From: Calycina herbarum
Lineage: Eukaryota; Ascomycota; Leotiomycetes; Helotiales; Pezizellaceae
DNA: 64,000 nt
Direction of reading: 5' to 3'
NCBI GenBank assembly: GCA_001414485.1
Contig: LLEY01000061.1
Span: 278,457 to 342,456, forward strand
The notes under the pieces are model-generated. The model was not told the DNA's origin and made no database searches. It was given only the letters and a program-made list of their open reading frames with translations. The position numbers were made by a program, and so were the translations under genes. The first letter of the stretch is position 1, and each line of letters begins with the position of its first letter. Below are positions 11,368 through 22,874 of this stretch, in pieces.

Positions 11368-13303
11368 GATGAAAGAATGGTATGGTACAAAGTATACAAG
11401 CGAAGAAGACTTGCTTGAAGAAGCCTAAAACAGGAAGTCCTGTCACTTCCTTTTATACTTGAACAATTCGTCATTCTCGGAAATTTCAAAGAGATATTCT
11501 GGAACATTTATATAGTGCATCCAAGCTTAAACTCCCCATCTGCACCCCACAAACATCCGTTTGACAAATAAAATCCGAATGCGCCTCCGTCCATGGAGTT
11601 TTGAGTCCGTATACGTGAACTTGGCACTTTACAAGAGATCCAACTTATGTTTCGCCAAGTATAATTCGCGGAGATGAAGCGATGGACGGGGGATTTATTT
11701 TGTTTCAGGATGCGAAGCGGGCCGGTGGGTGGGTTGGGATGAAAAGCGGGGAGATGTGCTTAGTATCTTGCTTTTCGTCATGAGAAAGTTATATATACGC
11801 GATTTACAAAATAAGTTCTCATTTTGAAGGGCATAATTATATAAATGTAATGTTTTATGATTGATCGGGTCCTTGTGAATGATCAGAGGTTGTGTTGTTA
11901 AGAGCAATTCAATGCGATGGTTACGAGCATTGGCCGTGAGGGGTATCGAAGGGGGAGTGACCACCGTCGCTTTCAAATTTTTTCAGGCCATCTTTTCAGC
12001 AATAGGAACCCCAGCTTCTAAGGTGTTAAAATACGTTGGTATAGCATAAGTATGTGGGCATTCGTTGTTCTGCTTACTCGCGAATTCTTTGGCTTACTCA
12101 TGTCCGCTTTTTGGCCCCCAATTGCACCTGGCTTACTCGGTAGTTGTTTGGCTTACTGGCTAACTCATAGATTACTCGATAATGTCCAGCTTACTCGTGA
12201 CCCCAGTTTTTGGCCCCCAAATGCGTCCGGCTTAAGAAAGTGGGTCAGACAAGGAATAGGAAGGGTGTATTATAGTCACTATTAGTACAATTCACGGTGT
12301 CCTTCGGGACACTTTGGCGCATTGGTTCACAATACCTCTGTTTTACCCCCCTTCAACTGCTTACTCGGTATTTCTTGCCTTACCTACTCGATACTCATTT
12401 GGTATACTCGCTGCTCCTAGAGTTACACATAAACTTGTACTTCGGTAAACACTCAAAGCTAACCAATTATCCGGAAGCTGTGGTTTCTTGCTCACCAGGT
12501 TACAAACCAGGTTACAAGGAGCATTATAGTCCTTATAGCCGATATTTGAATACTTGAGTCGGTTGGGGTTGAAATGCGTTGCAGCTGTTACGCCAACGTT
12601 GCGCTAAATTGAAGGTTGTGTCTACCAGGCCAGCAGCAAGTTTCTAATGTTTATCATTTCATGCAAAACTATGATTCTAGTCCTTATCCGCAGGGAGGTG
12701 ACTCGGGAATGAATGTATTATCATGATGCATAAACACTTTTTTTAGTCTTGGACTTTTGACAACTATGGCAGTGCAGTGAATGCAAAATTTCATGAGATT
12801 AGTCAGAATTTTTGAGAGTGAATCCTTTTGTTCTTTCTCCAATGCTCTTTGGGAGCTAAGTTGAAACAGCAATAAAGCACATCTCGTTTGGGATTGAGAT
12901 GACTTGGAGTTCTGAATTGTCCTAATTAACTGAAGGCTTGGAACTGTCCATTACGCAGAGTGAGATTGGTCTCCTAGCATGCATCAGGGGAAATTTCAGT
13001 CTCATAGCTAAGCGAAGCTTTGAGGTTTGAAGTGGTTGTCCAATAGCGTTGAGTTGAGAAAGCCTAGAGATATTGCATATTGTTGGCCATCTTGAATGCA
13101 AGAAAAAATTGGCAATCAATTTACTAGCACAAGATTGCGCTTTTTGTATTGACATCTCAGGGGGTGGTTGAGAAATATGGAGCAGGGGAGCACGAAGGGT
13201 TGGGTTGGATTTTGCTAGGCTAGAAAATTATTTACCAAGGCTTTACATATTCACCAGCTGCCAAAACACATTCACCAGGACTACCCAATCTACCTTGTTC
13301 GCC
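11368..13303. other. Intergenic region with TTACTCG-rich repeats
   Basis: No supported gene. Positions 12072-12235 hold two diverged copies (about 99 bp apart) of a unit that includes TTTTTGGCCCCCAA, plus many TTACTCG/TTACTCA heptamers. Further TTACTCG motifs continue to about 12,415. The part before 13,304 should contain the O-methyltransferase promoter. Confidence 0.5.
12072..12235. repeat. Imperfect tandem repeat with TTACTCG motifs
   Basis: TTTTTGGCCCCCAATTGC at about 12,108 and TTTTTGGCCCCCAAATGC at about 12,207 mark two copies of a roughly 99-bp unit. GGCTTACT or GCTTACTCG recurs several times between and around them. Confidence 0.55.
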
Positions 13304-14995
13304 ATGTCATCTCCCACGCACCACCACCGCCTGCAACCATTGGTTGCAGAAGTAGGAAGAAGAGGATTAATTGATATCGATGGTTTGATGAAAGCTCTGA
13401 AAGAAGCAGAGCTAGAGCAAAGAACAGGATCAATCCTGCATAGAAGAGGCGCCCTCAAATACTCTCAAGGGCTTCAACCGCCACCCCAAGTCCCACCACC
13501 TTCAAACGTAATGGCACACGATGAGATTCCTCACGAGGCGTTGAAGATCCTTGAGAAATTCAACAGATTAGCAACAACATCCGCCAACAACCAACCTGGG
13601 GCAAAGGAGCTGCTTTTTGGAGCTGTGTTACAAGTTGGAGACAGTTTTGGAGAGTCCCGATGACTTCATCCAGAAGATTCGAGCGGAGGTAACCTTTTTC
13701 TCCTCCGTTTCGCTGGGAATTACAATGCTAATAGTTTTACTAGCCAACTAGATATACCTCTATCAAGATTGCACTCGACCTTGGGTTTTTCGAGATGCTT
13801 ACCGAGAAACCCATCGATGCTGGGACTCTGGCATCTAAGTGCGATGCAGATAAACTGCTGGTTTGTACGTAGGTCTAATTGCTTTCATGAAACTCTAACT
13901 GATTCTCCTCCTTTTCACAGCTCGAATTATGAAACACTTGGGAACCTCTAACATCGTGGTGGAAGTTGGAAATGATACATACAAAGCAACACCTCTTTCA
14001 GTTGCTCTTGCAGATCCCGAGAACAAAGCAGTGATCAATTTCTCGTAAGTGGATTCCCTCCATGAGAAAAGATAAACTGACCACCTTTGCACAGCTATGA
14101 AGTTGTAAATCCTATTTTCCAATCCCTCCCGACCTACCTCGCAATGACAGAATACTCGTCTGACCCAAATGCCGCGATTTCCGCCTTCCAATTTGCTCAT
14201 AAGACCCATCTCAAGATGTTCCCTTGGCTCCAGGCTCACCCACAACATATGGCAAGCTTCCAGGCTCTGATGGACTCTCGGTATACAAACCCACGAACCT
14301 GGTTTGATGTTTACCCGGTTAAGGAGCGCATTCTCAAGGATCTCCATCTTTACTTTCAAATTCAACCCAGACCAACAAAGGATAGTGATGTGGTGCTTGT
14401 AGACGTCGGTGGAGGTACCGGGAAAGATCTTCTGCGATTCGCAGAGAAGTTGTTCCCCTTGTGGGCGGAGATTCTTGCTACACGGGAAATGGAGCTTCCC
14501 ATGGAAAGACCGAGATTTGTCCTACAGGATCTTCCAGAGGTACTTGAGAAGGCAGATGCCCAGCTTCTCGCGTACAATAACATCGAGCTCCTGAATCATG
14601 ATTTTTTCTATCCCAATCCAATCAAAGGTGATTTCCCCTGTTCCCTCCTCCAGGGTGATGATTGCTAACACTTTGCAATAGGTGCTCGAGCCTATTACTT
14701 ACACGCCATTCTCCACGATTGGGACGATAAGGAATGTACTAAGATTTTGGAAAACATTGGAAAGGCAATGAAGCGTGGATGGTCTCGCCTCCTTTTGCAA
14801 GAATGGGTTATTCCCAGCTCCGGCGCCAATTTCCGTGCGACGAGAACAGATATTGCCATGATGGCTTTGAATTCGGCTAAGGAGAGAACTGTGGCTCAAT
14901 GGGATATCCTCTTGGCGGGCGCTGGATTGAAGATCGTGAAGATCTACGAGATTGATCGGGGTTTTGAGAGCTTGATTGAGGCGGAATTGGCATGA
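13304..14995 (+). CDS. SAM-dependent O-methyltransferase, five exons, apparent frameshift
   Basis: Exons about 13304-13688, 13744-13864, 13921-14044, 14095-14627 and 14682-14995. This is a COMT-like O-methyltransferase: an N-terminal helical and winged-helix part (LDLGFFEMLTEK...), SAM-binding motif I VDVGGGTG at 14400-14423, and LHAILHDWDD at about 14,700-14,726, whose histidine is the usual catalytic base. Such enzymes methylate phenolic hydroxyls of secondary metabolites. All four introns keep phase. In exon 1, however, the frame from the ATG stops at 13,661, while the family-like sequence LETVLESPDDF starts at 13,635 in the +1 frame. I found no intron that repairs this, so there is one extra base near 13,630-13,636. 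It is either an assembly error or a recent disabling mutation. No polyketide or peptide synthase is adjacent, so the substrate is unknown. Confidence 0.8.
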
Positions 14996-15924
14996 TGGCT
15001 TTGGCATTGATGCGCTTTGGTGATCACCCTGAGCGATAACAATGAAATGATGCGGAATCATGGTCTGGATGGCATCCATCGTTTTCTAATTCTCTGGATT
15101 TCTAGTAAATAAAGACCATAGACTCTAGAGAAATTGATACTTTGAAAGCCTGTAAGTTTTGGTGTTGATGTTATGCGAAATGTGGAGCGAAAACCGGAGG
15201 AGGCTAGAAATACCCCTGTAACATTTTGATGAGGCTAACCTACTGTACATCCCCAACCTCCCTTTTGTTTTGAAATAGCACAAATACCTCCAAGGTGCAG
15301 ATATCACTTCCAGCACGGGTGAAAACACCACAGAAACCAGGAGGCATGTGCCAAAATCGGGCGTTGCTGCCCCTAAAACAACGTGCAATTGAAAACACTG
15401 TTAGTATTGCCTGAATGCCCTGGAATTTGTAGCCTGATGACTGATTTATCTGCAGAACTGCTCCAGCCCACCAGACGATCACCGCAACTCCTCTTCCTGC
15501 CATTCCGAATTGCAAAACAGTGCGAACCATAACCAAAGCCCTATAGCAATTCAAAGATTGTCTCATGGGTAACAAGCACACTGCTAGCACCTACACGCGG
15601 GGCCAATGGCTACAAGCGTACCAAATCTAAGCATTGAATAACTTCAATCAATTGGCAATGAATGAAGGATGTGGTGGGATGGCAATCGATTTCACATACA
15701 TACGCATCTGAATCAATGGCAGGTTTCGAGGCCTCCCATCAGAAATATTTGAAGAGCACCCATGGAGGCGATATTGAGTTGCAGATAGTATGGTTGGTCC
15801 TTTGATGTTCCTCGGTGGCAAGTCCAAGATGAGTTGGGAGAAGGCATCTCTTTGAAGTACTGAGCAGACTGCCATTATTGCCAAACCCCCTTTCCATTTC
15901 ATTCTCAGAATATTTTCGAAACTA
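14996..15924. other. Intergenic region, no convincing gene
   Basis: Minus-strand frames at 15240-15590 (hydrophobic) and 15648-15902 have no recognisable domain and cannot be joined into a consistent model. They may be chance frames or decayed sequence. Confidence 0.4.
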
Positions 15925-17516
15925 TTATTTCAAGGGCCATCCCCCTTTGACTTTTTCTGTCAATCCAGCCCTCCAAACGACATCTCGTCCCCTCTTCTCG
16001 GCATCTTTCCAAACTTCCTCCTCATTCATGGTCATTAACTTCCCTCCTCTTACAACTTCCTTTCCATCTACGACGACCATTTCGACATCTCTGCCAGTAA
16101 CGGAATAAACCACAGCGCTGACTGGGTTGAACCATGGTTGTAGGTGAACCTTCCTAGTATCAATAACCACGAAATCCGCCTTCTTTCCTATGGCCAAACT
16201 TCCTGTATCTTTCTCCAGTCCCAGAGCTTTCGCTCCATTGATTGTCGCCATCTCCAGAACCTGTTCGGCAGATATTATAGTAGGGTTATAAGATATGGCT
16301 TTATGGATAATACCCGCCAATTTCATTTCTTGGAGAAGATCGTTCGTATTATTGCAAGGGGCACCATCGGTTCCGAGTCCAACATTGACTCCCGAGGAAA
16401 GAAGAGAAGGAAGACGGCATATTCCAGAGGCGAGTTTGGCATTTGATGTTGGACAATGGGCAACATGAGTGCCAGTCTCTGCGAGTGCCGCAATGTCGCT
16501 ATCGTCAAGATGAACCATATGAACCAGCACGGTTTTCGGACCCAGTAGACCAACAGATTGGCAGTATGACATTGGCGTGTGGTTTTGGGAATCGAAGAAT
16601 TCTCGATCAGCACGCACTTCGGCGCAATGCATGGTTATCGGGATATTCTTCAGCCTTGAGATGGATGTCATCTCCTTGTACAAAGCGTCGGATACACTTC
16701 GAAATTTAGTGATGAAGTTAAAAGATTTCTCCGGGGCTTGGTAGTACTCACCCACCAGGAGTCCTCGCCCCAAACCAGACCCGGATTCGATCATCTGCTT
16801 TCTTATCCCATTTCTCCCACATCTTCATAGCACCAACAAGCGATATCTCACGATCTTCGACGAGGCCTGGATGCATAGCCCACGCAGAGTCCTTCGCGTA
16901 TGTTGCAATGTCCATGACGATCTTCCCAAGGCAACCACGAATACCACTCTCTTCAACGGCTTTACACAGTCCATCGAATCCATATCGATCAGCAAACTGA
17001 AATCGCCGTCAATTGAAGGTGTTCTAAGTGGAAAGGGAAGTACACCCACCATACTTTCGAGAAAGCATGTTGTTCCACTCAACAGCATCTCTGCAATGCT
17101 GCTTCTTGCAGCGGCGTATCCATCTTCGACTGTGAAGTTACCTTGGAGCACCCAGATTCTTTCACACAACCAAGAGACGAGCTCCAAATCATCCGCGGCA
17201 CCTGTTTTACGGAATTTCCAAGATCAGTAAGTATGTCTCTCCGCCTGTTAAACATTATGTGATGTTCCAAGTGGGACTTACCCCTCAACAATGTTTGGGC
17301 AGTGTGCATATGAGTACTGATAAGCCCGGGAATCATTATTCTCCCAGATAAATCGACCAATTCTTCGGTTGGGTACTTTTCTGAGAGCTGCTTTGCAGTC
17401 CCTATGTCATCAATTTTGTTTTCACGAACAAGGATACCGCCATCGAGGAATACATCTCGGCTGTCGTTAATGGTTATAATAGTTGCGTGGAGATAGAGCA
17501 TTTTGATAGACATCAA
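15925..17516 (-). CDS. TRZ/ATZ-type amidohydrolase (deaminase-like), four exons
   Basis: Exons 17282-17516, 17050-17201, 16752-16996 and 15925-16696 give 467 residues in frame. It is a metal-dependent amidohydrolase of the TRZ/ATZ group, whose members include S-adenosylhomocysteine/methylthioadenosine deaminases, guanine deaminases and triazine hydrolases. Visible metal and active-site motifs in order: PGLISTHMH (H69, H71), ITMHCAEV, LVHMVHL, HCPTSNAKL and GTDGAPCNN, with the C-terminal GSLAIGKKADFVVID closing the composite beta domain. The last intron (GTGAGT...CGAAG) has no in-frame stop in one frame, so an automatic caller could read through it; removing it restores ARTPGGVSDALY. Probable role: cytosolic deamination of a purine- or triazine-like compound; the exact substrate cannot be told. 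It is followed on the same strand by an aldolase-fold gene. Confidence 0.88.
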
Positions 17517-17877
17517 CTAGGTTGAACAGAGCCTTGGGAGGGAAACGCTCAAAGATAGAAAAGTTCAATTAAGAAGCGTTGATTGAAGAATCCAAATATA
17601 TCACCATTTCAATAGATTGAAAAGGCAGGAAAATCTTCCCCTCTCCGGTATCAATTGATGTGAGGGTCGCTAAGAGGAGATACGAGGATCACGGCGTGTT
17701 CCGATATCGTTTCTAATTTGCTACGCTCACTGCAACCCTACGGGTCGTAGCGAATAAAAAGTAAGAAGTCAAGCCTCCAATATGTGGGGGAAAAAGAAAA
17801 CATCATTCCTTGATAAGAGAATACTAAAAGATGGTCTTCTCAGATAAGTTACGATATCCTTATTATGAAACGCGACA

Positions 17878-18971
17878 CTAATTCAAAAATTCTCCCTTGG
17901 TTTTCTTCAGCATATTAGTGTAGTATGGCTGAAAATTGAGCCATCCTCTGTGCCTTGTTCCAATGCGTTGCTCCGTGAAAAATGCAGTCTCATGGTCAAC
18001 CAATTTGGGCTGATTTCCTGTGCCAGCCGCCGCGGCATCAATCATCAATTGTGCTCGACAGCACCTATCAAAGCACAAAAACCAATAGGCAGCCTCATCA
18101 ATGGTCTCACCAACCGACAACAGGCCATGATTTTGGAGAATTGCGACCTTATCCTGCGGTCGCAGAACAGCAGCAATGGCCTTTCCCTCATCGGAAGAAA
18201 GCACAACTCCGCCATAGTCTGGATTGACAACATGCGTTCCGTAAAAACGCAAAGAGTCTTGCATGATAGGTGGAAGAGGCTTGCCGAAGACGCTGTAGGC
18301 TTTTCCAGCAATTGAGTGTGCATGACATACAGCGTTAATCTGGGGATGGGCTTTATGGATTTCGGAATGGATGGAAAAGCCAGCTGCGTTGATAGCATGA
18401 TCCCCCACAATGACTTCCGCATCTTCGTTCACACAGACAACTAGCGGATGATCTCGGAGTCAGTATTGCCATTTTTGGAAGTATGTCTGAAGAGGAAATA
18501 GCGTCTTAATCCTCCTAAAAACAACCTGAAGGAGGAAGAGATAACTCCGAGAATACCCACGATCGGAAACTGTGACGTCCTCGAAATGCATGCAATATCT
18601 ATTTGTTTATTAGAAAACCAAACCACAACATCATTACAACGAATCACTCACGGATTGATCCAAAAGTAATGGGGATTGATGGGGTCTCGTAGGCTCATGT
18701 GCCCAGCCACACCCTCATCGAAACCGTTGGCAGCAAAGACCCGGAAAGCACAAGCGAGGTGCTCTTTGCAGTATTTTTGTTCTTCTTCTTTGCTTTTGAA
18801 TTTTGGGATATCTGGTACTGCACTTTCTCCGTTCTTTTTGACTGCACCAACGGCCATGGATTTCATGTCCGTACCTTTGGTGTTGAAGATGGCGGATTTG
18901 GCATCGAATGTTGCAGTTGCCGGGGCTTCCGCGGTCTTCTCGCCAGCTGTAGGTGTTGCTGATGGGGCCAT
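17878..18971 (-). CDS. Class II aldolase/adducin-fold protein, three exons
   Basis: Exons 18652-18971, 18561-18598 (38 nt) and 17878-18440 give 306 residues in frame. The small middle exon supplies YCMHFEDVTVSD and is needed to link the two halves. The fold is class II aldolase/adducin head: GHMSLRDP near residue 95, the zinc-binding pair CHAHS (H159, H161) and QNHG (H224). The first 70 residues are Ala/Thr/Lys-rich and probably flexible. Fungal members of this group are mostly uncharacterised; bacterial relatives cleave or epimerise sugar phosphates such as fuculose 1-phosphate. All three zinc histidines are kept, so catalysis is plausible. It lies 362 bp from the amidohydrolase on the same strand, but nothing shows a joint pathway. 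Confidence 0.87.
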
Positions 18972-19497
18972 GGTGTTTGGAGACGTTGCTTCTTGGAGTT
19001 TGAGGGATTTTGCTGAAGAAAGTTGGGCTATTTAGGTTTTGAGTGTACGATGTGTAGGACAACCCCACTCTGGTATATCACATCATCCAACTTTGGTGTC
19101 AACACAAAGGTGGGGAACAACCCTGCAATGTCCTTCCTCGTCCATACAAAACATTAGAATTCGTAAACCTGGCTGGGAGTGTCCAGTCAGGGAGTACAAT
19201 ACGCGGGGAAGCTACCAATGAGCACCACCCTAAAAAGAAAAACATGTGGGATAAGTACATTCATTGATAAGGAAGGAGGAGGTTCGGGAGGCTTGAACTT
19301 CTAGAGCGCTTTCACAATTTCATAAAGAATTTGAGGAAGTTCACCTCCTCGCTTCTATGCCGTACTTTTCTCCTCTCGGAGAATGCTATTCAACTATTGA
19401 CATTGCATTTGCGAAAGTATGCGAAGTAAGAGCTACTTGGGAACGGACAATAGAGCAGATACTACGGTGTTGCATAACAATTTCAAAAGGCAAAAAT

Positions 19498-20181
19498 CTA
19501 ATGCATCTTCGAACCAAAAAAAAGCAGATACTCAAAATCCAAAGACAACTCCCGGTCCCACAACGTTGGCATGTACTGGACACCTTGGATACAATACAGT
19601 TTTACAATCTCTGGCAATGGTCGAGCATTGAATACCTCATAGCTCCTGCTACGTTCAGGTGCAACAAGCTCCAAACCTTTCTCCTTGATCTCCTTCCATA
19701 TCTTCTTGTCGGCTTCGTTCAATTCCAGGTCCAAATTCACGCACTTAGCCAGGCCATTTACACGACGCTTTCTGTATGCCGGTCGGCCGGAGAGCTCCAT
19801 GAGTTGAAGGTCTTGAACTCCCCCTAGTTTGATGCCAAAATGAGCATACAATGCGTCGGAGTCACGCCGAATATCGAAGATGACTTTGGGGATTGTTGCA
19901 GCTTCCAAGATTGACTCAAGCGTTTCGCCAGTTGACCCAGCAGTAGAGAAGGATGTTACTTCAAGGGTGTGAGCATCGATGAGGTGAGTGATGTTGGTTG
20001 GATAAACAAGAATCTGAAGTATCGAGCTAGTGCCGAAACGAGAAAGTTTGACTCCTTCAAGGTCGATATATATTGCTGGTGGATTGATGGGAAGTCCAAC
20101 GATGGAATCGATAAGTCTGGCCACGGCAGCAGTTGTGTCGACGAGAACGGGTGCATCTTGAGAAGACTGAATAGCAGCCAT
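19498..20181 (-). CDS. DEDD-type 3'-5' exonuclease-like protein, possibly inactive
   Basis: A 227-residue single exon from the ATG at 20181. An ATG at 20247 is in frame, but the intervening bases contain GCTAACAC and a terminal AG like an intron end, so I prefer the shorter form. Exo I is IYIDLEG (Asp and Glu ligands) and Exo II is VIFDIRRDSDALYAHFG, as in RNase D/WRN-type exonucleases that degrade RNA or DNA from the 3' end. In Exo III the family usually has YCxxDV; here it reads YCIQGVQYMPTLWD, with glycine in place of the expected aspartate. The protein also ends soon afterwards with a short unusual tail (LLFFGSKMH), so the usual C-terminal helix is missing. It may be a decaying or non-catalytic copy. 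Confidence 0.7.
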   Translation of the reverse strand: MAAIQSSQDAPVLVDTTAAVARLIDSIVGLPINPPAIYIDLEGVKLSRFGTSSILQILVYPTNITHLIDAHTLEVTSFSTAGSTGETLESILEAATIPKVIFDIRRDSDALYAHFGIKLGGVQDLQLMELSGRPAYRKRRVNGLAKCVNLDLELNEADKKIWKEIKEKGLELVAPERSRSYEVFNARPLPEIVKLYCIQGVQYMPTLWDRELSLDFEYLLFFGSKMH

Positions 20182-20249
20182 AACTTTGGAAAACGTGTTA
20201 GCTAACTGAACATAGGATGTATCAAGTCCCCATTGGACAAAACTCACTA

Positions 20250-21586
20250 TGGGAAGTTGGAGGGTTGAGTGTCGATTTGACCATACAATTTTGACAAGAT
20301 TCCAGCTTCGTTCTCACATACTTGAGAGGATGTCTTTGGAGATGAAAAATTTAAAATAAAGTAGGAGAGCTCCTAGATATACCGCAAGAGCTGATGGTTC
20401 CAGAGTACTCCCGAACTAGATGGCAAGCCCTGAGCTACATTCCCATTGGGAAAACTACTTGTTTGGCCTCAATGCCAAAAAACTGTGCTGCATAAAGCCG
20501 AAATTTGAACTGGTGAGGAATGCGAGAACGCTAACAGAGACCAATCATTTGAACAAGACATGGAACAACTGGTACTGTTGTTCATCCATTTCGCAATCCG
20601 AGAAACAATGTATCGAATGGTGACGAGTAAGCAGATATTCATCAAATATTCAAGCACCTTGCCGTTATTCTGAATCGCAGCTCGAAACAGAAGCCCCACT
20701 GCAACCTGTCAATTATTAGCATTGTTGTACAGTATCACTGGGAGGATCTGCAAAGAGCCGCAGCGCACGAGGTCATGCATCCTCAACGAGATCGGTGCAT
20801 CGCTTGGTGCGACAACAAACGACGATGAGCACTGGAAGTTAGCAAGTGGTTGGATGTCAGTTTAACTCAACATTTTCAAGGTATGTGGTATTGTGACTGA
20901 GAATTGTTTCTAGATATGTCGCAAGCCCGAGGTTGACTAGAATGTTTTTGATGCCTAGGATGGCTGAGAAGTTGTAGTCGAGGCGGGTCAAGGTCCAGGC
21001 CGACCGACATCGAAGGCCACCCGCAGAGGAAGGAGCGACTATTGAATTTTTGATTCGACTTGTTTTTCAAGCCTCTATCTATCTTATATAGTATACCACT
21101 CTTTGTTATCTAATTTTCCACTGTCAAGTGCTAAAGTTAGCGGCTTTGATACTATTTTAATTTTAAAAATAGTCTTTAAATTATTAGCTATTACTAGTTT
21201 TTATAAAAAGTATTAATATTAGACTATAAGACTTTTACTATTAGATTTTCTACTAAGTTATATAGAAAACTAATATAATACTTTTAATTTAGATTATAGT
21301 TTCTATTAGTATTAGAAGTTTAAATAAGTAACTAGTTTATAAAGAACTACCATGGCGCAGGAAATATTCAAACTGCAGAGCCGAATTACCAACTCATGAT
21401 CCGATGAGAGCTCAAGGCGCAACCCATACGAAACATACTTATACTAGTATATTCCCACTTCCAAATCTATACAAGAAGCAAGCACGCCTTCTCTACAACT
21501 CCTTTCAACAACTTTGTTTCTTTATTCTGAAAAACTTTCAATCAATTTTATTTTTTCTCACTCGAGAACCACTCCTTACCACAAGA
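20250..21586. other. Intergenic region with a RIP-like AT-rich patch
   Basis: No gene seen. About 21,110-21,345 is abruptly AT-rich and depleted in CA and TG, like the mutated transposon blocks further on, and may be a short decayed repeat insertion. The last 200 bases include the promoter and leader of the secreted lectin gene. Confidence 0.5.
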
Positions 21587-22130
21587 ATGCATTTCAACCC
21601 CTCCTTCCTCATTTTCTCCGCATTCTCTGTTACAACTGTTACAGCGGAGTTTCTCAAGACATGCAGTTCCCCGACACTGGAGAATGGAATTGCTTATCAG
21701 GGCGTCCTGACATCAATCTGTGAGAACGGCAACTACCATGGAATAGTCACATCGCTCGATCCCAATACATGCATAAACACTAAAGACGCGAAACTTTATG
21801 TGAGATCTTCTCTTTCCTTGTGGTTACTTGATGTGCTAACAAAACCTTTAGTGCGGCGGGTAAGCTAAAGAAACACGTTTGGAGTCGAAAGCATACTAAT
21901 ATGTTTCTTATAGGAGTGGTTTCCTGAATACCTGTAACCACGCTTGGTCGCAGTGTACTGTCGATACGGCTAATGGCGGTGCAATTCTTCATTGTGATTG
22001 TGGTAATAAGGACGTTACGCTTGATCTTGGTACGTTTTGAAGAAGTATAGGTGTGCTTTACTGCTAATTACTTTTTCCTACAGATAAGTGTTTATCCAAT
22101 CTATCGGGTCGGTTAAGTTGCAATCACTGA
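21587..22130 (+). CDS. Secreted cyanovirin-N (CVNH) domain lectin, four exons with 8-nt micro-exon
   Basis: Exons 21587-21799, 21852-21859, 21914-22029 and 22084-22130 give 127 residues. The signal peptide is about 1-20 (ending TVTA). The mature part shows two related halves, as in cyanovirin-N homologues: TSLDPNTCINTKDAKLYC then GSGFLNTC in the first, and VTLDLDKCLSNLSGRLSC in the second. The LDLNxCI-like and GxLxC patterns with paired cysteines are the family signature. The second exon is only TGCGGCGG. Without it the join at 21799/21914 hits a stop codon within a few residues, whereas with it the frame reads YCGGSGFLNTC. CVNH proteins are small sugar-binding lectins; a secreted form could bind cell-wall or host glycans. 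No linked gene suggests a partner. Confidence 0.85.
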
Positions 22131-22874
22131 ATTGTAGATTGGTCTCGGATTTGTTTGATGGGATTGAGGACTAAAGGAGGAGACATTCCGGGCTTCCGGT
22201 TGTGGAATTGTTGCTATGTGTTTGAAACCAATGTGCTTTTAGAGGAGTATTGATGATCTTGGATCATAGAAATGGTTTCAGTCTACTAGTTCCTAAAAGG
22301 ATGACAGGTTTTGACATATGTTGACGCATTCCCGGTGCAATAAATTATCAATAAAGAAAAAATCATTGAAAGGAGACTTTTTTCTCGCATACCTTCCACT
22401 GCTAGTAAGATGACCAGTGAACACGTATTTTCGGTGACTCGTACTGGTTTAGTCGCGAATTTGCTACGTTCAGGGTTGTCGAAATCTGTGATCTTTTCTT
22501 TTGTATGGACGCATATTATGCCAAGGGTCCAGTTTTTGTCAAGATACGACGCCCTCAAGATATCAAGATACCGCCTAGGCTTATACTGAATCGATAAGAC
22601 TATATAAAGAAATGTAGTAATATATTAAGTTTGGAGTATGAATCAAGATCCCATAAAGTTTGATGCTATTCATTCAATACTATACTATGCTATTTACTGT
22701 TTTGAGCTTTCTTTCATAATATAAGGTATATGTAGAATGATAGCCTCAATTCTGACACTTGCTATTACTGGGAACCTTTATTGGACAAAGATATCGCTGA
22801 GAAGATGTAGTATAGTGAAGATAATGACAATAGTCTGCTAGTGAAAGCTACAAGTTTGTACCAAAGCTAAAGAC
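22131..22874. other. Intergenic region, nothing seen
   Basis: AT-rich spacer between convergent genes with no supported coding sequence or clear repeat. Confidence 0.5.
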
